Positions 53,853-62,196 of a DNA stretch of 62,196 nucleotides are shown one piece after another. Origin of the DNA: Desulfallas sp. Bu1-1. Its GTDB lineage: Bacteria > Bacillota > Desulfotomaculia > Desulfotomaculales > Desulfallaceae. A program made the translations under genes and the position numbers. The number at the start of each line of letters is the position of its first letter. Position 1 is the first letter of the stretch. Below the pieces are notes generated by a model, which was not told where the DNA came from, ran no database searches, and saw nothing but the letters and a program-made list of their open reading frames with translations. Location of the stretch: positions 1 through 62,196 of the forward strand of contig NZ_JADNRQ010000018.1 in NCBI RefSeq assembly GCF_015594625.1, given 5' to 3'.

Positions 53853-54686
53853 ATGTCGGCCATTTATCGCCTGGCTCGGGATAAAATGGCCCTTGTAGGT
53901 CTTGGCATAATTATTGTTATTGTCGCTGTGGGTATATTTGCACCCTACCTGGCCCCCCATGACCCGGTGCAAGTCGACCTGGGCCAAAAGCTGGCCCGGC
54001 CTTCCGCGGAATACCCTTTGGGTACGGACCACCTGGGTCGCTGTATCCTATCCCGCTTAATATATGGAACGCGGGTTTCTCTATCCACTGCAATGCTTGT
54101 ATTAACGGTCATTATATTCATTAGCGTTCCTGCCGGCACCATTTCAGGCTATGTTGGGGGAAGGTTGGATAATATCGTCATGAGGATTATCGATATCCTC
54201 CTGGCTTTTCCCGGTCTGGTTCTGGCCCTGGTTATTGCCGGTATGCTGGGACCGGGGCTGCTTAACGTGATGATTGCCCTGGGCGCAGTCTGGTGGGTGG
54301 GATATGCCAGGATTATCCGGGGGATGGTTCTTTCGGTCAAGGAAAAAGAGTTCATCCTGGCCGCCAGGTCCTGCGGCACTTCCCACAGTAAAATTATTTT
54401 CCGGCACATCTTGCCGAACGTTCTATCACCGGTGATTGTACTGGCAACCCTTGACATGGGGAGCCTGATTCTGGCCATTTCCGGGCTTTCCTTTCTGGGG
54501 CTGGGCGCCCAGCCCCCCATGCCGGAGTGGGGGGCCATGCTCAATGACGGCAGGCCTTACATGCAGGCGGCGCCGCATCTGATGCTTTTCCCGGGACTGG
54601 CGATCATGCTGGTGGTACTGGCTTTTAACCTGCTGGGTGACGGTTTGCGCGATGCTTTTGATCCGAAAGGAACAATGCGGGGGTAA
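53853..54686 (+). CDS. Nickel/peptide-type ABC permease (DppC/NikC-like)
   Basis: This protein of 277 residues starts MSAIYRLARDKMALVGLGII. It has YPLGTDHLGRCILSRLIYGT near 55, the contact loop AARSCGTSHSKIIFRHI near 175 and ISGLSFLGLGAQPPMPEWG near 215, all typical of DppC/NikC. ATG 53853 follows AAGGA; an in-frame ATG at 53790 gives 21 extra residues not expected in the family. Confidence 0.92.
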   Translation: MSAIYRLARDKMALVGLGIIIVIVAVGIFAPYLAPHDPVQVDLGQKLARPSAEYPLGTDHLGRCILSRLIYGTRVSLSTAMLVLTVIIFISVPAGTISGYVGGRLDNIVMRIIDILLAFPGLVLALVIAGMLGPGLLNVMIALGAVWWVGYARIIRGMVLSVKEKEFILAARSCGTSHSKIIFRHILPNVLSPVIVLATLDMGSLILAISGLSFLGLGAQPPMPEWGAMLNDGRPYMQAAPHLMLFPGLAIMLVVLAFNLLGDGLRDAFDPKGTMRG

Positions 54687-54696
54687 AACAGTATCT

Positions 54697-55755
54697 ATGC
54701 CAGGTTCCCTGATGGTGGACTTATCCCAAACGGGAGGTGCTGATACTATTTCCAGTAAAACTATTTTAAACGTAAGGAATTTATGTACATATTTTTATAC
54801 CCGGCAGGGAGTGGTCAAAGCCGTTAACGGGGTCAGTTTTGATGTTAAACCGGGCAGGACCCTGGCCATTGTCGGGGAGAGCGGTTCGGGTAAAACCGTT
54901 ACCGCCCTGTCGCTTCTCGGTTTGATCGACCCGCCGGGTAAAATTGTGAGCGGGGAAATTTACCTGGACGGGCGTAATTTGCTTGGTCTTTCCCGGGAAG
55001 AACTGCGGCGGTTGCGCGGCAAAGATATGGCGCTGGTTTTCCAGGACCCCATGACCTCGTTAAACCCGGTTTTCACCATCGGAACCCAGATCACCGAAAC
55101 CTTGACCTGTCACATGGGAATAGCCGGGGCAGAAGCGAAGATAAAAGCGATCGAGATGTTAAAAAGGGTCGGATTGCCCCACCCCGAGAAAATAATAAAG
55201 CGTTACCCCTTTCAGTTAAGCGGCGGGCAGCGCCAGCGGGTAATGATTGCCCTGGCCCTTTCCATGAATCCCAGGGTTTTGATTGCCGATGAGCCCACCA
55301 CCGCCCTTGATGTAACGGTCCAGGCGCAAATTCTTTATGAAATGCGGCAGCTGATCAAGGACTGCCGGGCCGGGGTTATTCTCATTACCCATGATCTGGG
55401 AGTGGTGGCCGAGCTGGCGGACGAGGTGGCGGTGATGTATGCTGGTTCCATTGTGGAATACGGCGATGTATATGAAATTTTTGACAATCCCCTTCACCCT
55501 TATACCAGGGCCCTGCTCAAATCCATACCCCGTTTGGGAACGAAAGATGAAGTGTTAAGACCGGTTCAGGGGCAACCGCCAAGCCTTATTGATCTCCCCG
55601 GGCGATGCGCCTTCTTGCCCCGTTGTGAGCACGGAGCCGGAGGGTGCCGGGCCGGCGTACCCCCGCTGGAAGAAATTATCCCGGGCCACGCGGTGGCATG
55701 CCACCGGGTAATTGCGGCCAAGCCGGAGGAGGTAACACTGCGTGAGCTTGCTTGA
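54697..55755 (+). CDS. ABC ATPase, DppD/NikD-like
   Basis: This protein of 352 residues has Walker [14 protein letters not shown] near 70, signature [17 protein letters not shown] and Walker [15 protein letters not shown]. The oligopeptide-ATPase tail is [18 protein letters not shown] with its cysteines. The start is not certain, because no strong ribosome site precedes ATG 54697. It overlaps the next ATPase gene by 14 bp. Confidence 0.9.
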   Translation: MPGSLMVDLSQTGGADTISSKTILNVRNLCTYFYTRQGVVKAVNGVSFDVKPGRTLAIVGESGSGKTVTALSLLGLIDPPGKIVSGEIYLDGRNLLGLSREELRRLRGKDMALVFQDPMTSLNPVFTIGTQITETLTCHMGIAGAEAKIKAIEMLKRVGLPHPEKIIKRYPFQLSGGQRQRVMIALALSMNPRVLIADEPTTALDVTVQAQILYEMRQLIKDCRAGVILITHDLGVVAELADEVAVMYAGSIVEYGDVYEIFDNPLHPYTRALLKSIPRLGTKDEVLRPVQGQPPSLIDLPGRCAFLPRCEHGAGGCRAGVPPLEEIIPGHAVACHRVIAAKPEEVTLRELA

Positions 55756-56707
55756 AGTAGACGGTCTGAAAAAATATTACCGGACAGGGGGAGGGCTGTT
55801 CTCGACCGGCAGGGAGAAGGTTCACGCGGTGGATGGTATATCCTTTACCCTGGAAAGGGAAGAAACTCTTGGTCTGGTTGGAGAGAGCGGATGCGGGAAG
55901 AGCACCCTGGCGCGACTGGTGGCGAGGCTGGAAGAGCCGGACGGCGGAAGGGTTATATTCGAAGGAAAAGACATAACAGAGCTGTCCGGAAAAAAACTGC
56001 AGGAGTTAAGATGTGAGATACAGGTTATTTTCCAGGATACCTATTCTTCCTTGAACCCCCGGTTAACGGTGAGTTCTATCGTTGGTGAGCCTTTGGCCAA
56101 TTTTAACATGGGAACAAGGAAGGAGCAAAAAGAAAGGGTGCGGGAGCTATTGGAAACCGTGGGCTTAAATCCTGAGCACGCTGCGAGATATCCCCATGAA
56201 TTCAGCGGCGGCCAGCGCCAGCGTATCGGCATTGCCAGGGCTCTGGCCTTGCGACCGAAGCTGGTGGTATGCGACGAACCGGTTTCCAGCCTGGATGTTT
56301 CCATTCAGGCGCAAATTTTGAACTTGCTAAAAAAACTCAAGCAGGAATTCGGACTTTCATACCTGTTCATTTCCCATGACCTGGCGGCGGTCAGCTACAT
56401 CAGCGACCGGGTGGCGGTGATGTATCTGGGGAGGATTGTGGAGGTGCTGAAAAGCCGGGATTTAGCCACAGAGGCCTGCCACCCTTACACGCAGGCCTTG
56501 CTGGCTGCGGTCCCGGTGTCCGACCCGCGGCTCAGGGAGGGTAAGGAGTTAATTGTTAAGGGTGAGCCTCCCGACCCGGTTAACCCGCCTGCGGGCTGCC
56601 GTTTTCACCCCCGCTGTCCCCGGGCCATAGAAAAATGCCGGTCTGTAGAACCTGTTTTGAATGAGGTGGAGGAATGGCATCAGGTGGCCTGTCACCTGTC
56701 TTGTTAA
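55742..56707 (+). CDS. ABC ATPase, DppF/NikE-like
   Basis: This 321-residue partner ATPase has GESGCGKSTLARLVARLEEP, FQDTYSSLNPRLTV, FSGGQRQRIGIARAL and LVVCDEPVSSLDVSI, then the cysteine tail FHPRCPRAIEKCRSVEP. The GTG start follows GCCGGAGGAGG and lies within the end of the previous ATPase gene. Confidence 0.92.
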   Translation: MSLLEVDGLKKYYRTGGGLFSTGREKVHAVDGISFTLEREETLGLVGESGCGKSTLARLVARLEEPDGGRVIFEGKDITELSGKKLQELRCEIQVIFQDTYSSLNPRLTVSSIVGEPLANFNMGTRKEQKERVRELLETVGLNPEHAARYPHEFSGGQRQRIGIARALALRPKLVVCDEPVSSLDVSIQAQILNLLKKLKQEFGLSYLFISHDLAAVSYISDRVAVMYLGRIVEVLKSRDLATEACHPYTQALLAAVPVSDPRLREGKELIVKGEPPDPVNPPAGCRFHPRCPRAIEKCRSVEPVLNEVEEWHQVACHLSC

Positions 56708-56778
56708 AAAGGACGGAGGTGAATACCAATAAGGTAAGTTATGCATTTCTGTGATTTACATGCGTGGGAGGTATCCAG

Positions 56779-57714
56779 ATGCAAAAGCTGCACCGGGACG
56801 GGGATGCTCCCGTATCTTTTTTAATATACCAAATCAAGGAGCCTCGTTTTTGGGAAAAAGCCTGGATCGAGGCCTATAAAGGTTCTCTGCACACCCGGCG
56901 CCGCAGCGGGGCGGTTGCCCTGGACTACTGGAACCGCCTGGCCGGGCGGTTTGCGCGCCAGGCGGGGCAGGAGTGCACCAAAAGGCGGGTGGATAGGGTG
57001 CTGGCCTGGCTGGAACAACAGGGAATCCTCCATTCGGAAATGGAAGTGCTGGACATCGGTGCCGGTACGGGTGTCTTCACCGTTCCCCTGGCTCGCCGAG
57101 TGAAAGAGGTGGCAGCCCTGGAGCCGGCCCCGGCCATGCTGGCCGCCTTGCAGAAAAGGGTTGAAGCGGAGGGACTTGCGAATGTCCATTTTCTTGATTG
57201 GGAATGGGAGAAATTTGACCCGGCAGCCGAAGGACTGGCCGAGAGGTTCGACCTGGTCTTTGCTTCCCTCACACCCGGGGTACGGGATGTACAGACCCTT
57301 ATGAAAATGACGGCTTGCTCCCGAGACTGGTGTTTTCTGTGCGACTTCGCCGGCCGGCGTCTGAGCCCGGCCCGGGAAGAATTGTGGCAGCTGATCTTCG
57401 GCGAGGAAATGCCACTGCCGGGGCACGACATCATTTTTCCCCTCAACTACCTCTACGCTTCGGGGTATTGCCCTTCCTTCCAGGTGTGGTCGGACGAGTG
57501 GGACGAAGAACTGCCGGTGGAGGAAGCGGTGGCCGGGCTACAGGACTTCTTCCGGGTCTATACCGAGATTACACCGGAAATTGATAAGATAATCGTTGAT
57601 TACGTGGAGCAACGCGCAGTCAAACAAATCTTCTGCGAGAAATACAGAGTACGCTTGGGCATGATCCTCTGGCAAGTGGCTGCCAAATGGGCAGCTGAAG
57701 CAGATGCTACTTGA
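56779..57714 (+). CDS. SAM-dependent methyltransferase inside the ABC operon
   Basis: This protein of 311 residues has a helical lead of about 85 residues and a class I methyltransferase core (VLDIGAGTGVFTVPLA near 95, AALEPAPAMLAAL near 117). It starts at ATG 56779 after GGGAGG. It sits between the ATPases and the binding protein, so it should serve the same pathway, perhaps by modifying the imported molecule or a metal ligand. That is inference; no substrate is visible. Confidence 0.8.
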   Translation: MQKLHRDGDAPVSFLIYQIKEPRFWEKAWIEAYKGSLHTRRRSGAVALDYWNRLAGRFARQAGQECTKRRVDRVLAWLEQQGILHSEMEVLDIGAGTGVFTVPLARRVKEVAALEPAPAMLAALQKRVEAEGLANVHFLDWEWEKFDPAAEGLAERFDLVFASLTPGVRDVQTLMKMTACSRDWCFLCDFAGRRLSPAREELWQLIFGEEMPLPGHDIIFPLNYLYASGYCPSFQVWSDEWDEELPVEEAVAGLQDFFRVYTEITPEIDKIIVDYVEQRAVKQIFCEKYRVRLGMILWQVAAKWAAEADAT

Positions 57715-57784
57715 AAGAAGCGTTAAGATCAACGGATAGAACAAAGGGATAGCACAGGATAATCAAAATGAAAGGGGAGATAAA

Positions 57785-59326
57785 ATGTTAAGCCTCAAAA
57801 AATCCGCTATATTTATGTTTTTAATGCTTTTTATCCTGGCCGGTCTGCTTGCCGGCTGCGGTGCAAAGGACCAGGAGCAAATCAAAGGGCAGGAACTGGT
57901 AATCGGTGTCGGGCGGGACTTTTACGATGGCCCGGATAGCAGTAATTTTCTCCACGGCAGTACGGGCGTGTGGGAAAGTCTCACCTACCTCAACGAAAAC
58001 CTGGAGCCCGTGCCGCAACTGGCAGAAAAGCTCGTCTCGGATGACACGGACAAAGTATGGACGGTTTACCTGCGGCAGGGCGTCAAGTTCCACGATGGTA
58101 CACCACTCAATGCCGAAGCAGTAGTGAAAAGTGTAATGCGATTAAAAGAGCAGGTTAAGTTTGATGAATACGGTACCTTTACGAACCTGAACAATGTGGA
58201 GGCCGTCGGTGAGCGGGAAGTAAAGTTCACCTTTAGCAAGCCGGAGCCGGCCTTCCCGGCCAAAGTGGCCTACCACGGGTGCCCCATTTTCAGCCCGCAG
58301 AGTTTTGATGCCGAAGGGAAAATAACCTTCCCCTACGGCACGGGGCCATTCAAGTTTGCCGAGTATAAAAACGGCGAAGCCCTGGTGGTGACCCGCAACG
58401 ATGACTACTGGAGCGACAAAGCGCAGCTGGAAAAGGTGACTTTCAAGGTCATTCCCGACCCATCCACCCGCCTGGCTGCCCTGCAGACCGGGGAAATCCA
58501 GGCCGTTGCTGATGTGGGCGGCATCCTGCCGGAGCAGGCCCCGGCGATTACAGGAGATGCTGAACTGGTTTTACTGTCCCGGCCGGTAACCACGACCCAT
58601 TACCTGCTTTTCAACAATAAAAAACCACCCTTTGATGACCGGCGCCTGCGCCAGGCGGTGAGCCTGTCCCTGGACCGCCCGCAGCTGGTCAAAGAAGTGC
58701 TTAACGGTTACGGTGAGCCGGCGGATACCATCTTTACTTCGCTGGCCAGGGCATGGGTGGTTAAGGGGTTGTGGACAACGGACAAGAACAAGGCCCGGGA
58801 CCTGGCCGCGCAGGTCAAGACCGGCACGCCGCGTAAAGTGGTTTTTGTCGTCAACTCGGCTCTGGCCAACCGCTGGCCGTACAAGCCGATTGCAGAAATA
58901 CTGCAGTCGGACCTCAAGGGCCTCGATTTTGAGGTGGAACTGAAAATGCTGGAGATGGGCGCCTGGAAAGAAGCGGTAAAGAAAGGCGAATATGACCTCA
59001 CCTTAACACCCTATACATTGATGACCGGCGACCCGGACTTCTTCTTCGGTAGCTGGATTCACTCCCAAGGGCAGATGAACGTGCAGCGGGGCATCGGATA
59101 CAGCAATCCGGAAGCAGACAGGTTGGTGGAGGCGGCTGCTGCCGAGCGGGACCCGGCTGAAAGGCGGCAGTACTACCGCGACCTGCAGCAGTTGGTGGCG
59201 CAGGACGTGCCGCTGTGCCCGGTCTACCATGATGTATGCCTGTACGCGACCGGAAAAAAGGTCCATGATTTAAAGCTCGATCCATTTTTTAAGCCGGGGC
59301 TGGATAAAGCCTGGATCGAAAAATGA
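57785..59326 (+). CDS. Nickel/peptide-type ABC solute-binding lipoprotein
   Basis: This 513-residue family-5 binding protein has a lipoprotein signal ending in LAGLLAGC near 25. It then shows GVWESLTYLNENLEPVPQLA, GVKFHDGTPLNAEAVVKSVM, GTGPFKFAEYKNGEALVVTR and FDDRRLRQAVSLSLDRPQLV. This matches NikA/DppA-like proteins. It closes the fmdE-permease-ATPase-methyltransferase operon. ATG follows AAGGGGAG. Confidence 0.92.
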   Translation: MLSLKKSAIFMFLMLFILAGLLAGCGAKDQEQIKGQELVIGVGRDFYDGPDSSNFLHGSTGVWESLTYLNENLEPVPQLAEKLVSDDTDKVWTVYLRQGVKFHDGTPLNAEAVVKSVMRLKEQVKFDEYGTFTNLNNVEAVGEREVKFTFSKPEPAFPAKVAYHGCPIFSPQSFDAEGKITFPYGTGPFKFAEYKNGEALVVTRNDDYWSDKAQLEKVTFKVIPDPSTRLAALQTGEIQAVADVGGILPEQAPAITGDAELVLLSRPVTTTHYLLFNNKKPPFDDRRLRQAVSLSLDRPQLVKEVLNGYGEPADTIFTSLARAWVVKGLWTTDKNKARDLAAQVKTGTPRKVVFVVNSALANRWPYKPIAEILQSDLKGLDFEVELKMLEMGAWKEAVKKGEYDLTLTPYTLMTGDPDFFFGSWIHSQGQMNVQRGIGYSNPEADRLVEAAAAERDPAERRQYYRDLQQLVAQDVPLCPVYHDVCLYATGKKVHDLKLDPFFKPGLDKAWIEK

Positions 59327-59367
59327 GCAGTAATTAACGGGTCAGGTAATTTAGCATTAAATAGTCT

Positions 59368-59484
59368 AACCATGAAGGTTTTTAGCGCCCTAATGGGAGC
59401 ACCCTGGTAGCCAATAAATGCCATTAGCCAACCGAGGGCCAGGGTATATCCCAAGGAATGAGGGGTTCTTCATAGTTTTCTTTT
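59368..59484 (+). promoter_or_regulatory. Structured leader RNA, copy E, before the Znu-like transporter
   Basis: The outer stem ACCATGAAG/CTTCATAGT, with one mismatch, matches the core of copies A-D and is followed by TTTTCTTTT. Inside it is larger, with CCC-TAAT-GGG and ACCCTGG/CCAGGGT stems. It fills the 59327-59587 gap. Confidence 0.5.
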
Positions 59485-59587
59485 CGGATGGGTTTTTGTT
59501 TTTTGCAGCTTGTATTTAAAAAGTTTGAAGGAGGGATAAAAAATTATTGTACGAAAAAGAGTAAAAAATTTACCGTCCACAAAGGAC

Positions 59588-60334
59588 GTGGTGATTACAA
59601 TTAAGAACGCCGTTGTTTCTTATCGAGAAGATGTAGCCTTGAGGGGTGTTTCTTTATCAGTTAAAAAAGGTGAACTGGTTGGTATTATAGGGCCAAATGG
59701 TGCCGGGAAAACAACCATCCTCACTCTGGTTAACGGATTGGGAAAACTGCTCAAGGGACAAGTGCAGGTGCTGGGCTGTATGTTAAATAACGGCTGTCCG
59801 GCTTATTTACGCAGGCGCATCGGCTATGTACCTCAAATTCACAATATTGACCCCCGGATGCCGGTAAACGCCGGGGAAGTGGTTATGATGGGGCGTTACG
59901 GGCGACTCGGCCTGTTGCGCCGGCCTGGTATTCTCGACCGGCAGGTGGTTGAGAGCTTGCTGAGTTTGGTAGGCATGAGCCACCTGGCCACCCGCCCCAT
60001 CGGCCACCTTTCGGGCGGTGAGCAGCAGCGGGTGGCCATTGCCCGCGCTCTGGCTCAGGAGCCGGATATTCTGCTGCTGGACGAACCTACCACGGGTCTG
60101 GACCGCCGGGCGCGGGTAGAGATAATGGCCCTGGTAAACGAAATCCACCGCACCCGCAACCTGACTACATTGATGGTGACTCATGAACTAAAAACAGCTT
60201 CGGCAATTTGCAACCGGCTGGTTTTGATGAAAGAAGGGCGTATTTGGTCCCAGGGTAAACCGGAAGACGTATTGCAGGAAGAAGTTTTGGATCTCTTGTA
60301 CGGTGATGATAATAAAGTGGCAAATTATTTTTAG
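59588..60334 (+). CDS. Metal ABC transporter ATPase (ZnuC/MntB-like)
   Basis: This 248-residue ATPase has GIIGPNGAGKTTILTLVNGL near 32, [40 protein letters not shown] and ILLLDEPTTGLDRRA, then VTHELKTASAICNR. The form with YVPQ and NAGEVVMMGRYGRLG fits zinc/manganese/iron uptake ATPases. The start is GTG 59588 or 59591, with only AAAGGA close by. The GAAGGAGG site farther up (59527) serves no long frame. Confidence 0.88.
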   Translation: MVITIKNAVVSYREDVALRGVSLSVKKGELVGIIGPNGAGKTTILTLVNGLGKLLKGQVQVLGCMLNNGCPAYLRRRIGYVPQIHNIDPRMPVNAGEVVMMGRYGRLGLLRRPGILDRQVVESLLSLVGMSHLATRPIGHLSGGEQQRVAIARALAQEPDILLLDEPTTGLDRRARVEIMALVNEIHRTRNLTTLMVTHELKTASAICNRLVLMKEGRIWSQGKPEDVLQEEVLDLLYGDDNKVANYF

Positions 60335-60397
60335 AGCTATTTGCTTTGCTAAAAGCTGCCGTCTTGAAGTTTATGAATTCGTAGGGAGGTTAAAAAA

Positions 60398-61246
60398 CTG
60401 GATCTTTCTATCTTTACATACCCGTTCATGCAAAATGCTATTCTGGCCGGTCTGTTGGGCGGGGTAGCTTGTTCTCTTATTGGTGTCTTTGTGGTTACCA
60501 TGAATCTTTCTTTTATTGGGGTTGCCATTGCTCACGCTGCCTTTGCCGGCGCTCTTTGCGGGGCGTGGCTGGGTTTTAGCCCACAAGCCGGGGCTTTTAT
60601 TTTTAGCTTGGCGGCTGTGGCAGTCATTGGTCCGCTTGCCGACCGGGGAGAGTTTAATCCAGACACGCCCATCGGCATTATCTTTTCCTTAACCATGGGG
60701 CTGGCTTTCTTGTTTATGGGCCTTTTGCCCGGCCCCAAAACCCAGGCTTTGGAGCTGTTGTGGGGAAGCATACTTACGGTGAACAACTTTGATCTTGTTT
60801 TGCTGTTCATTGTGGCTGTGATTGTCTTAACGCTGGTAATGCTCTTTTTTAAAGAAATCCAGGCTGTTATATTTCACCGGGAAGCTGCCCTGGCTGTTGG
60901 TATTCCGGCCAACCTGATCTTTTATTCTATGTTATTTTTAACCGGCTCGGTAATTACCGCATCTTTGCGCAGTATAGGCGGCTTGCTTATTTTTAATTTA
61001 ATCCTTAACCCCGCTGCTGCGGCCTACCAGCTTACCTACAGTTTGCGGATAATGTTTATTTTATCTGCCTCATTTGGTATCCTTTCCACCTGGCTGGGGC
61101 TCTTGATTTCATATTTATTCAACACACCCAGCGGCGCTACCATCGTGCTTGTTTCAACGGTTATTTTTATAATAGCAGCTGCTTTTTCTCCCAAGCGTAA
61201 AGTAAAAAAATGGAAAAATGAATTGGAGTCGGCACTGAAAAATTGA
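60398..61246 (+). CDS. Metal ABC transporter permease (ZnuB/MntC-like)
   Basis: This membrane protein of about 282 residues has 8-9 helices and family marks: FMQNAILAGLLGGVACSLIG, FIGVAIAHAAFAGALCGAWL, FNPDTPIGIIFSLTMGLAFL and GGLLIFNLILNPAAAAYQLT. A GGGAGG site lies 8 bp before a CTG at 60398 that adds the usual SIFTYPF lead, so a CTG start is likely; the ATG at 60428 is the conventional alternative. No binding-protein gene (znuA) follows in the window. Confidence 0.86.
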   Translation: MDLSIFTYPFMQNAILAGLLGGVACSLIGVFVVTMNLSFIGVAIAHAAFAGALCGAWLGFSPQAGAFIFSLAAVAVIGPLADRGEFNPDTPIGIIFSLTMGLAFLFMGLLPGPKTQALELLWGSILTVNNFDLVLLFIVAVIVLTLVMLFFKEIQAVIFHREAALAVGIPANLIFYSMLFLTGSVITASLRSIGGLLIFNLILNPAAAAYQLTYSLRIMFILSASFGILSTWLGLLISYLFNTPSGATIVLVSTVIFIIAAAFSPKRKVKKWKNELESALKN

Positions 61247-61279
61247 GGATCATCGTATCAAGCCATACAAGGAAACAAA

Positions 61280-61391
61280 GCACGGCGTTGTCCTGAACAT
61301 GCCGCCTTCGCATCGCCGCCAAGTCTGGTTCGAAGCAAGCTGTAGTTGCCGGCGGCACTAAGCACTGGAATGAGCAGGGATAACGCCGTGC
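61280..61391. other. Long imperfect inverted repeat enclosing a GC-rich hairpin
   Basis: GCACGGCGTTGTCCTG can pair with CAGGGATAACGCCGTGC across about 80 nt that itself contains CGCCGCCAA/TTGCCGGCGGC. It follows the permease gene. It could be a structured RNA, a terminator-like element or a short non-autonomous mobile element. Confidence 0.45.
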
Positions 61392-61434
61392 ATTTCTTAA
61401 AGTGGGTTAACTGAATATTATTCGGTGTAATAAA

Positions 61435-62055
61435 TCATTCTTTTTTGCCCAAAGCTATAAAACGATCCTGGCCATCCGTTACTCTTACCCCGGAAAAACC
61501 GGCTTCTTCCAGCATGGCTTGCATCTCCCCGGCCTCGGGAATCATATCGTTTGCAACCAGGCCCCCGATTTCGCGGTGCCGGTTGTTAATGTAATCCCGG
61601 CTGTCTGCGTGGCATATAATTATCATCCCCCCGGGCTTTGTTACTCGAAATAGTTCCCTCAAGGACCCCGGTTTATCGGGGAAATGGGGTACACAGGAGT
61701 TACATACCACCGCATCGAAAGTGTCTTCTTTCGCCGGGATGTCCATCACATCGGCGTGGACAAAACGTACACGGCTATCGGAAACCTTGGCCCGGGCGAC
61801 CTCCAGCATTTTCTCCGCAATATCCAGGGCCCATACTTCTCCGTTCGGCCCCAACCTTTCCAGCAACAGGGGAATCATGATTCCGGTACCGGTTCCTACG
61901 TCCAGTATTTTACCCTCCGGTGGCAGGTCAATAGAAAATATAATCTCTCGTAACCTTTCCTTGACATAGGGCGGGTGAATACTATCCCACCTCCCGGCCA
62001 TGTCGTTAAACCATTTCCGGTATTGTTCGTTCAAGCTTTTTCCAACCTGGTTCAA
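61435..62055 (-). CDS. Class I SAM-dependent methyltransferase
   Basis: This protein of about 206 residues is of the UbiE/Methyltransf_11 type: ILDVGTGTGIMIPLLLERLG near 50, EVWALDIAEKMLEVARAK near 74, FVHADVMDIPAKEDTFDAVV and LFRVTKPGGMIIICHAD. The start is TTG 62055 or TTG 62037, with no strong ribosome site at either. Upstream 62056-62196 has no gene; it holds two copies of TTTAGAAGATG 73 bp apart and a CCTGG/CCAGG hairpin, perhaps its control region. Confidence 0.82.
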   Translation of the reverse strand: MNQVGKSLNEQYRKWFNDMAGRWDSIHPPYVKERLREIIFSIDLPPEGKILDVGTGTGIMIPLLLERLGPNGEVWALDIAEKMLEVARAKVSDSRVRFVHADVMDIPAKEDTFDAVVCNSCVPHFPDKPGSLRELFRVTKPGGMIIICHADSRDYINNRHREIGGLVANDMIPEAGEMQAMLEEAGFSGVRVTDGQDRFIALGKKE

Positions 62056-62196
62056 AAAAGCTCACAATACCTAATACTACAGCGTAATTTAGAAGATGTA
62101 TTAAGACGAAACCTGGTTTCTCCCAGGCTCACCCGAAAAAAGCTGAAGCTCCTATAATCCTAATGATAGTCAGGTTTAGAAGATGAATTTACGCTG

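Overview
The window reads as chromosome of an anaerobic, endospore-forming Clostridia bacterium, most like the Desulfotomaculum/Pelotomaculum group. The evidence is the CO dehydrogenase/acetyl-CoA synthase genes, a YyaC-type sporulation protein, CIRCE-controlled groESL, many molybdopterin genes, lactate oxidation through Etf-linked flavoenzymes, and strong Shine-Dalgarno sites with frequent TTG/GTG starts. This placement is inference from gene content; no rRNA or tRNA gene was seen.

Layout. 1-2.3 kb: Wood-Ljungdahl genes acsB (partial) and cooS/acsA on the minus strand. 2.6-13 kb: housekeeping and single genes (MtaB-type tRNA modification, YyaC, DUF503, a DMT exporter, a polar amino-acid ABC transporter whose permease carries an internal deletion, AcuA, a YkgJ-type protein, an exported coiled-coil protein). 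13-20 kb: molybdenum/tungsten cofactor genes (MoaD-like, two MoeA paralogues, FdhD, MogA) plus HemZ. 20.3-23.4 kb: groESL and cysK. 23.6-33.7 kb: lactate use (FMN oxidoreductase, lactate permease, LutC, a fused LutB/LutA-like protein with a frameshifting 38-bp duplication, a GntR regulator, EtfB, EtfA and a GlcD-type oxidase).

33.8-61.2 kb is accessory in character and partly richer in A/T. Five separate transcription units here (DUF3842; a FmdE fusion; DUF4198; FmdE plus a nickel/peptide ABC transporter; a Znu-like ABC transporter) are each preceded by a copy of one structured leader RNA. I read this as a riboswitch-like regulon concerned with metals or metal cofactors. Between them, at 37.8-50.8 kb, lies an IclR-controlled catabolic operon: a PanB homologue, a TRAP transporter, a three-part glycolate-oxidase-like complex, a LarA-like protein, an IlvD/Edd-type dehydratase and a split UxaA dehydratase. 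My working idea is that it degrades a hydroxy or sugar acid to a 2-oxoacid, with the PanB homologue run backwards to pass a one-carbon unit to tetrahydrofolate and so to the Wood-Ljungdahl pathway. Decayed genes (two DMT-transporter relics, a Mu-type transposase tail) mark the borders.

Other signals are two copies of an unexplained ~160-nt intergenic RNA-like sequence (10.7 and 51.0 kb), a 25-bp repeat present three times, and several terminators and operator-like palindromes. No CRISPR array, intact insertion sequence, prophage or origin was seen.
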